Shown here one piece after another: positions 50,392 through 54,889 of a stretch of DNA of 54,889 nt. The stretch is from Yinghuangia elevatio (GTDB taxonomy: Bacteria > Actinomycetota > Actinomycetes > Streptomycetales > Streptomycetaceae): NCBI RefSeq assembly GCF_040649515.1, contig NZ_JBEZFP010000051.1, positions 1 through 54,889 on the forward strand, written 5' to 3'. Numbering within the stretch: the stretch's first letter is position 1; each line of letters starts with the position of its first letter. The notes beneath the pieces were generated by a model, which saw only the letters and a program-made list of their open reading frames with translations, was not told the origin of the DNA and did not search any database. A program made the position numbers and the translations under genes.

Positions 50392-51671
50392 GCCTGGGCC
50401 TCCTTGATCGTGCGGCGCAGTTGCTGGAACGCCGTGTAGTTCGCGATGACCTCGATCTGCCCCTGCGGGGCCGCGGCGACCGCGCTCGCCAGGTCCTCGT
50501 GGACGGTGAACGTCAGCCCGGCCACGTCGAGGCGCACCGCGAGGTCCAGACGGCGCTGCCCGAGCACGAACAGCGGACGGCCGGCCAGCTTGGTGTAGTC
50601 GACGTCCCACAGCCACGAGGTGTCCTTGCCGTCCGCGTCGAGCGCGTTGACGGACAGGATGACCGGCGCGGGCGCGGGGTCGATCAGCGAGAACGTCTCC
50701 AGCCAGCCCGCCGGGTTCTTGGCCAGCAGAAGGCGCAGGTTCCGGCCGCCGTACGGCACGATGTCGTACCGGCCCGCGACCGCCGTGACGTGCTTCATGC
50801 GGGCGAGCGCCGCCGCGGTGTCCACCCCGAAGACGGACGCGACCGCGGCCGCCGTCGTCGCGTTGGCGCGGTTCGCCCGGCCCGGGAGCTGGAGTTCGAG
50901 CGGCCACACGCGCCCGTCGGGGTCGACCATCTCCTCGCCGACCAGCGACCACGTCACCTGCGGACGCCGGAAGTCGCAGTCGCCGCAGTACCAGTCGTCG
51001 CCGGGACGGTGCATCACACCGCCGCAGGAGGGGCAGGACCACGAGTCCTCCTGCCACATCTGGCCGGCCGCGACCCACACCACGTCCTTCGCGGACGACG
51101 CCGCCCACACCACGAGCGGGTCGTCCGCGTTCGCGACCAGGACGGCCTCGGTGCCGCGCAGGCCCTCGCGCCACTTCTCGGCGAGCATGCGCGTCTCCGC
51201 GGCCCGGTCCAGCTGGTCGCGCGACAGGTTCAGCAGCACGATCGCGATCGGGTCCGCGTCGCGCGCGACACCCGACAGGTACTTCTCGTCGACCTCGATC
51301 ACGCCGAACCGGGCGTCCCCCGCACCCGCGAGCGCGGAGGTGATCCCGGCCGGCATGTTCGCGCCCAGCGCGTTCGACACCACCGGACCGGCCGCGCGCA
51401 GCGCCTCCGCCACCAGCCGTGTCGTGGTCGTCTTGCCGTTCGTTCCCGAGACCAGCACGACCTGGAGATGGTCGGCGAGCTGCGCCAGCAGGTCGGGGGC
51501 GATCCGCAGCGCGATCTTCCCGCCGATCACCGAACCGCTGCCCTTGCCGGCGCGGCGCGAGATGGCCGCGGTCACCCGGCTCGCGGTCACCGCCAGTTTG
51601 GACCTCGGCGGCAGCGCGTCGGGTCCGCGCGAGGGCCCGGCGCCCTGGCCCGGGACGGGGGTTCCTGTCAT
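50388..51671 (-). CDS. murT: MurT ligase subunit of lipid II isoglutaminyl synthase
   Basis: A 427-residue Mur ligase homologue that forms the amidating complex with GatD. The ATP loop is SGTNGKTTTTR near residue 80; the family-specific zinc ribbon is CPSCGGVMHRPGDDWYCGDC; the Mur central motif is VDEKYLSG, and the C-terminal MurT domain closes the protein. GGAGG lies 11 bases before ATG 51671. The ~40-residue N-terminal Pro/Ser-rich lead is longer than in Staphylococcus. Confidence 0.95.
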   Translation of the reverse strand: MTGTPVPGQGAGPSRGPDALPPRSKLAVTASRVTAAISRRAGKGSGSVIGGKIALRIAPDLLAQLADHLQVVLVSGTNGKTTTTRLVAEALRAAGPVVSNALGANMPAGITSALAGAGDARFGVIEVDEKYLSGVARDADPIAIVLLNLSRDQLDRAAETRMLAEKWREGLRGTEAVLVANADDPLVVWAASSAKDVVWVAAGQMWQEDSWSCPSCGGVMHRPGDDWYCGDCDFRRPQVTWSLVGEEMVDPDGRVWPLELQLPGRANRANATTAAAVASVFGVDTAAALARMKHVTAVAGRYDIVPYGGRNLRLLLAKNPAGWLETFSLIDPAPAPVILSVNALDADGKDTSWLWDVDYTKLAGRPLFVLGQRRLDLAVRLDVAGLTFTVHEDLASAVAAAPQGQIEVIANYTAFQQLRRTIKEAQA

Positions 51672-52112
51672 CGGATGCGTATCCTCCAGCGGTCTCGCCT
51701 GCCGCCGACACCCAGGCCCGTGCGACCGGGCGGCGGCCGTTCCCTCGGCCCCCCGCGTCCGGCGGACAGGGCACGGACACGGGAGCCCCGCCCGGGTGCG
51801 CCGGTCCGCACGCGACACCCTAGGCCGTTCGCGCGCGGACGGCCGGGCGCCGTACGGCACCTGACACACCCTCGGAGGTCCGCACCCGGTCCTGCCGCCG
51901 GGGCGGGGGATCCGTATACGTCGCGTCAGCCTATCGAGATTGGCCCCTTGAGGTGGGACGCCGCTCGGGCACGACGAGCGGCGCGACCACAGGCGCGACA
52001 CCGGCCGGGTCCGACGGCCCGGCGGTCCTGCCGAGCCGACCTGGCCACCTGGAGCCCCGCGGACCCAGGGTGGGAACCCGGGGCCGACCGTTGTCGAGGT
52101 CAGCCGTTGGGG
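51672..52112. other. Intergenic region upstream of murT
   Basis: About 440 bases with no supported gene. It must hold the murT promoter. An 11-base direct repeat GTCAGCCGTTG at 52099-52109 and 52112-52122 overlaps the stop codon of the next gene. Confidence 0.5.
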
Positions 52113-52535
52113 TCAGCCGTTGTAGGGCGCGGCGACATCCAGGACCCAGGTGACCCCGAAGCGATCGGTGAGCATGCCGTACAGCGGCGCCCACGCCGCG
52201 GGCTCCAGCGGGCGTACGACGCCGGCGCCCGCCGACAGCTTCCGCCACAAGGCGGCGATCTCGTCGGCGTCGTCGCCGCGCACGGAGACGAAGAACGGGC
52301 TCTCGCCCCGGCTCCAGGGCAGGTGCGAGGGCACGTCGTACGCCATCACGTGGAAGCCGTCGGCGCCGGCCACCTCGCCCCACATGATCCAGTCGGCCTC
52401 GCTCTCGTCGTGGACGCTTCCGGCGTCCTTGTAGGTGACGGCGACGCTGCGCCCGCCGAAGACGGATTGGTAGAAGTCCAGCGCCTGGCGTGCGTCGCCG
52501 CGGAAGTTCAGGTGGGTGGTGGTCGTGACGGACAT
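52113..52535 (-). CDS. VOC-family protein, PhnB-like
   Basis: A 140-residue PhnB/3-demethylubiquinone-9 methyltransferase-like VOC protein: TTTTHLNFRGDARQALDFYQ, ADWIMWGEVAG, GFHVMAYDVPSH, and MLTDRFGVTWVLDV. Members are non-enzymatic or of unknown activity; the PhnB name does not imply phosphonate metabolism. ATG 52535 fits the family; an upstream open frame is not supported. It is divergent from a WYL regulator, a frequent pairing. Confidence 0.9.
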   Translation of the reverse strand: MSVTTTTHLNFRGDARQALDFYQSVFGGRSVAVTYKDAGSVHDESEADWIMWGEVAGADGFHVMAYDVPSHLPWSRGESPFFVSVRGDDADEIAALWRKLSAGAGVVRPLEPAAWAPLYGMLTDRFGVTWVLDVAAPYNG

Positions 52536-52642
52536 GGCTGCGTCTCGCTTTCGGTGGGGTGTGGGTGCGGAGTGGGCGCCCGCGGTCGTTCCTGCCGATG
52601 CCGCAGCGCCGCCCGGTTCCCCAACCGTCGCAGCGGTAGCGG

Positions 52643-52658
52643 ACAGGTTGTGTCCTGT
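52643..52658. promoter_or_regulatory. Candidate operator in VOC/WYL divergent region
   Basis: Inverted repeat ACAGG-N6-CCTGT lies 21 bases ahead of the WYL regulator start, within the shared promoter. Confidence 0.4.
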
Positions 52659-52679
52659 ACTGAGGGCAGACTTATGTGC

Positions 52680-53740
52680 ATGCACAAGACGTCCGCACGG
52701 CTGCTCGCGCTGCTCTCACTGCTGCAAACGCGCCGAGACCGGTCGGGCTGGGCCGGATGGCCGGGCGACGACCTCGCGGAGCGGCTCGGCGTCACCCCGC
52801 GCACGGTCCGCCGTGACGTCGACCGCCTGCGCGAACTCGGCTACCCGATCACCGCGGTCAAGGGCCCGGCGGCGGCTACCGCCTGGACGCCGGCACGCAC
52901 CTGCCCCCGCTGCTGTTCGACGACGACCAGGCCGTCGCGCTCGCCCTCGCCCTGCGGACCGCGTCCGCGGCCGTCGGCACTGCGCTCGCCGACGACGCGG
53001 CGCGGGCCCTCGCCACCGTCCGGCAGGTCATGCCGCCACGGCTGCGCCACCGCATGGACAACACGGTCCACGTCACCGCCGTCCCCTCGGCGCCGTACGA
53101 ACCCGGAGGGAACGGCGCGGACGCGCCACCGGCCGGCACCCGCCTCCTCGCGGACCTGAGCGCCGCCGTCCACGCCCGCCAGGAACTGCGCTTCGACTAC
53201 GCACAGGCCACCGCGGGGGATCGCGGAGGGGAGCGGGCGCAGGGACAGGGACCGGAGCGCCGCCGCGTACAGCCCCACCACCTGGTGGCGTGGCGCGGCC
53301 GGTGGTACCTCCTGGCCTGGGACCTCGACCGCGAGGACTGGCGGACGTTCCGCGCCGACCGCATCCACCCGCGTACGCCGACCGGACCGCGCTTCACCCC
53401 GCGCGAACTCCCCGGCGGCGACGTGGCCGCGTTCGTCACGGGGCGGTTCCGCGGCTCCGACGGCACGACCGCCGACTGGCCGTGCCGGGGGCAGGCCGTC
53501 CTTGCCCTCCCCGCCGCCGACGTGACCCCGTACGCGCACGACGCGGTCGTCGAAGAACTCGCCCCGGACCGCTGCCGGGTCGCGCTGGGCTCCTGGTCGT
53601 GGGCCGGCCTGGCCGCCGCCTTCGGCCGCTTCGACGCGGACATCGAGGCCGTCACCCCGCCCGAACTCGCCGACGCCTTCGCGCAACTCGCTGCCCGGTA
53701 CGCGGCCGCCGGAGCCTCCCGCCGAGGCGCGTCCCGCTGA
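52680..53740 (+). pseudogene. WYL-domain transcriptional regulator (frameshifted)
   Basis: ATG 52680 begins MHKTSARLLALLSLLQTRRD, the helix-turn-helix of the YafY/DeoR-type WYL regulators (DLAERLGVTPRTVRRDVDRL, then RELGYPITAVKG). After KGP one G is missing at 52868/52869; restoring it gives the conserved GGGYRLDAGTHLPPLLFDDD and joins the second frame, which runs through the WYL domain (HARQELRFDYA, RRVQPHHLVAWRGRWYLLAW) to 53740. The repaired protein is ~353 residues, a normal length. Because everything else is intact, a sequencing slip is as likely as true loss. Confidence 0.82.
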
Positions 53741-54086
53741 CCCGTGTTGTTTTCGGTCGAAGATCACGGCCCGCGACATCGGATATCTGCGGAAATGTGG
53801 TGACGAGCAGCTCTCGGCCCGGCGCGTAACCGGAATCGGCGGTTCGCCCGCACCGCGCGTTCTGGGCGGGATGCCCCGTTCCGACGATTCGGCGACCGGG
53901 CACGCCTGTCCGGCGGCACGTGTCGCCCTACGTTTCCAGCCGCCGCTGCGGCGTCGAGACACCCAGTTGGCTGGTCAACGCGCCTGGCAGCGCTCGGTTG
54001 TTGTCCATTGGCGCGGGTGCGGGCACTGTCGGGCGGCCGATCCGGCTCCCGGCCCGGGCGTCGACGGCTCGTCAGCGAGGATGCCG
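53741..54086. other. Intergenic region
   Basis: About 345 bases without a supported gene upstream of the secreted lectin. The first 90 bases are AT-richer than average; no clear promoter hexamers are assigned. Confidence 0.5.
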
Positions 54087-54626
54087 ATGACCAGGAAAAT
54101 CGTGTGCCTGTTGGCTGCCTGTTTTCTGACCCTCCTGATTCCGCAGTCGGCGCACGCCGACGTGATACCAGGCACGTACAAGAAGATGTTCACCGGCAAC
54201 TGGAACTGCCTGGACGCCGTGGGCCAGACCAACAACCAGAACGGCGGCGGAGTGCAGCAGTGGGAGTGCCTGCCGCCCGAGCAGGCCCTCAACCAGATGT
54301 GGTACGCCCAGAGCCTGGGCTACGACCTGTACTGGCTGCGCAGCATGGGAAGCGGCTACGGGCAGCGCTGCCTGACCACCGACGGAACGTCGAACGTGTT
54401 CCTGTGGGACTGCCAGGCCGACCCGGGGTACTCCGGGCAGCAGTGGCACTCCCTCGCCGGCGGCAGCGGAGCGCTGATCAACCAGCGCACCCAGACATGC
54501 CTGACCCTCGCTCCGGTGTCCACCTGGCCGGGCAACGGCAGTGCGATCTATCTGGCGCCCTGTCAGTTCGAGCTCGTGAACGGCAACTGGAGGGCGATCT
54601 CCAGGCAGCAGTTCAACGCGGTCTGA
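54087..54626 (+). CDS. Secreted ricin-type beta-trefoil lectin
   Basis: A 179-residue exported protein. The signal peptide is TRKIVCLLAACFLTLLIPQS, with cleavage after AHA near residue 24. The mature part is a ricin-B-like beta-trefoil: repeated cysteine/QxW blocks NWNCLDAVGQTNNQNGGGVQ, QQWECL, QRCLTTDG, FLWDCQ, GQQWHSLAG and QTCLTLAP. Such domains bind sugars and are often attached to glycoside hydrolases, but here it stands alone. ATG 54087 has GCGAGG 6 bases upstream; the ATG 6 bases earlier overlaps that site. Confidence 0.88.
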   Translation: MTRKIVCLLAACFLTLLIPQSAHADVIPGTYKKMFTGNWNCLDAVGQTNNQNGGGVQQWECLPPEQALNQMWYAQSLGYDLYWLRSMGSGYGQRCLTTDGTSNVFLWDCQADPGYSGQQWHSLAGGSGALINQRTQTCLTLAPVSTWPGNGSAIYLAPCQFELVNGNWRAISRQQFNAV

Positions 54627-54757
54627 GCCTTCCGCCGACCGGCGGCCCGCTCACCGCTCACCCTCGTCGTCGGGCCCCGCACCCCACAGCCGTGCGGGGC
54701 CCGCCGACGAGCAGCCCGAAACCGTCCGCGAAGCGCTGTGGGGGAGGGCGGCGCTAG

Positions 54758-54889
54758 GGAGTGTCTTCAAATTCGCGTCGGATAGCCCGCGGGTCGTGGT
54801 GCGTGCGCTCGCAAGGCGCGGGCCGCAGCTCGGCCTGGGTTTGGCCGGGCAAGGTCCGCAACGCGGCGAGCGTGCGTGCCACGGTTCGC
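54758..54889. mobile_element. Possible insertion-sequence edge (truncated by window)
   Basis: From a CTAG at 54754-54757 the sequence changes to GGAGTGTCTTCAAATTCGCG, which has the look of an insertion-sequence terminus, and CTAG is a preferred target of some IS5-family elements. It then runs GC-rich to the window end with no gene visible. Only one end is present and no transposase is seen, so this is a weak call. Confidence 0.3.

Noticed and set aside
52113..52535. PhnB as evidence for phosphonate metabolism
   Set aside because: The name is historical; no phn genes occur here and the protein is a generic VOC fold.
1..54889. CRISPR arrays, tRNA or rRNA genes
   Set aside because: No regularly spaced repeats of the right size and no tRNA- or rRNA-like sequence was seen; the tandem repeats found are short and have no spacers.

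Overview
This window is chromosomal DNA from a very GC-rich actinomycete, most likely in the Streptomycetales. The signs are near-saturated third-position GC, frequent GTG starts, short 4-base stop/start overlaps, several apparently leaderless genes, a MurT-GatD pair, and many small regulators of types common in Streptomyces and relatives. I see no CRISPR array, tRNA, rRNA, complete transposon, replication origin or biosynthetic gene cluster. The genus cannot be fixed by eye.

Layout. 0.1-10 kb: a PAP2 phosphatase, then a probable catabolic block. It holds a molybdopterin oxidoreductase, a fused indolepyruvate:ferredoxin oxidoreductase-type enzyme, a divergent Lrp/AsnC regulator, a BKACE-type beta-keto acid cleavage enzyme and a LysR regulator. 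10-16 kb: an L,D-transpeptidase, a broken HAD gene, a frameshifted YrhB/Imm35-like gene, an orphan F-type ATPase b-subunit homologue, a TPR protein and an orphan radical SAM protein. 16-23 kb: a GDT1/TMEM165-family cation transporter behind a convincing yybP-ykoY (Mn2+) riboswitch, a PPOX-fold protein, a frameshifted DUF2199 gene, an ABM monooxygenase, a SulP anion transporter, a lipoprotein and a DUF1214 protein. 23-26.6 kb: one large ATPase-LuxR regulator.

26.7-29.5 kb: an arsenic island with arsI-type lyase, arsR, aquaglyceroporin and arsC, and no ArsB or Acr3 pump. 29.5-42.9 kb: redox enzymes paired with their likely regulators (MDR reductase/HxlR, flavin monooxygenase/PaaX, SDR/TetR), plus a HATPase anti-sigma-like protein, SMI1 and lipoprotein genes. 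43-45.6 kb: a metal efflux operon (ArsR-CDF) with a textbook SmtB/ArsR operator, followed by a cysteine-rich winged-helix regulator. 45.8-54.6 kb: housekeeping and accessory genes (DUF3291, Nudix, VOC, GNAT, MurT-GatD, WYL regulator, secreted ricin-type lectin). The last ~130 bases look like the edge of an insertion sequence.

Most regulator-target pairs here are divergent or overlapping, and several intergenic regions carry good operator candidates. Metal and metalloid handling recurs three times: Mn riboswitch/GDT1, ars, and ArsR-CDF. At least six genes are interrupted by small indels, mostly single-base losses in GC-rich runs. They are either pseudogenes or sequence errors, and read data should decide.
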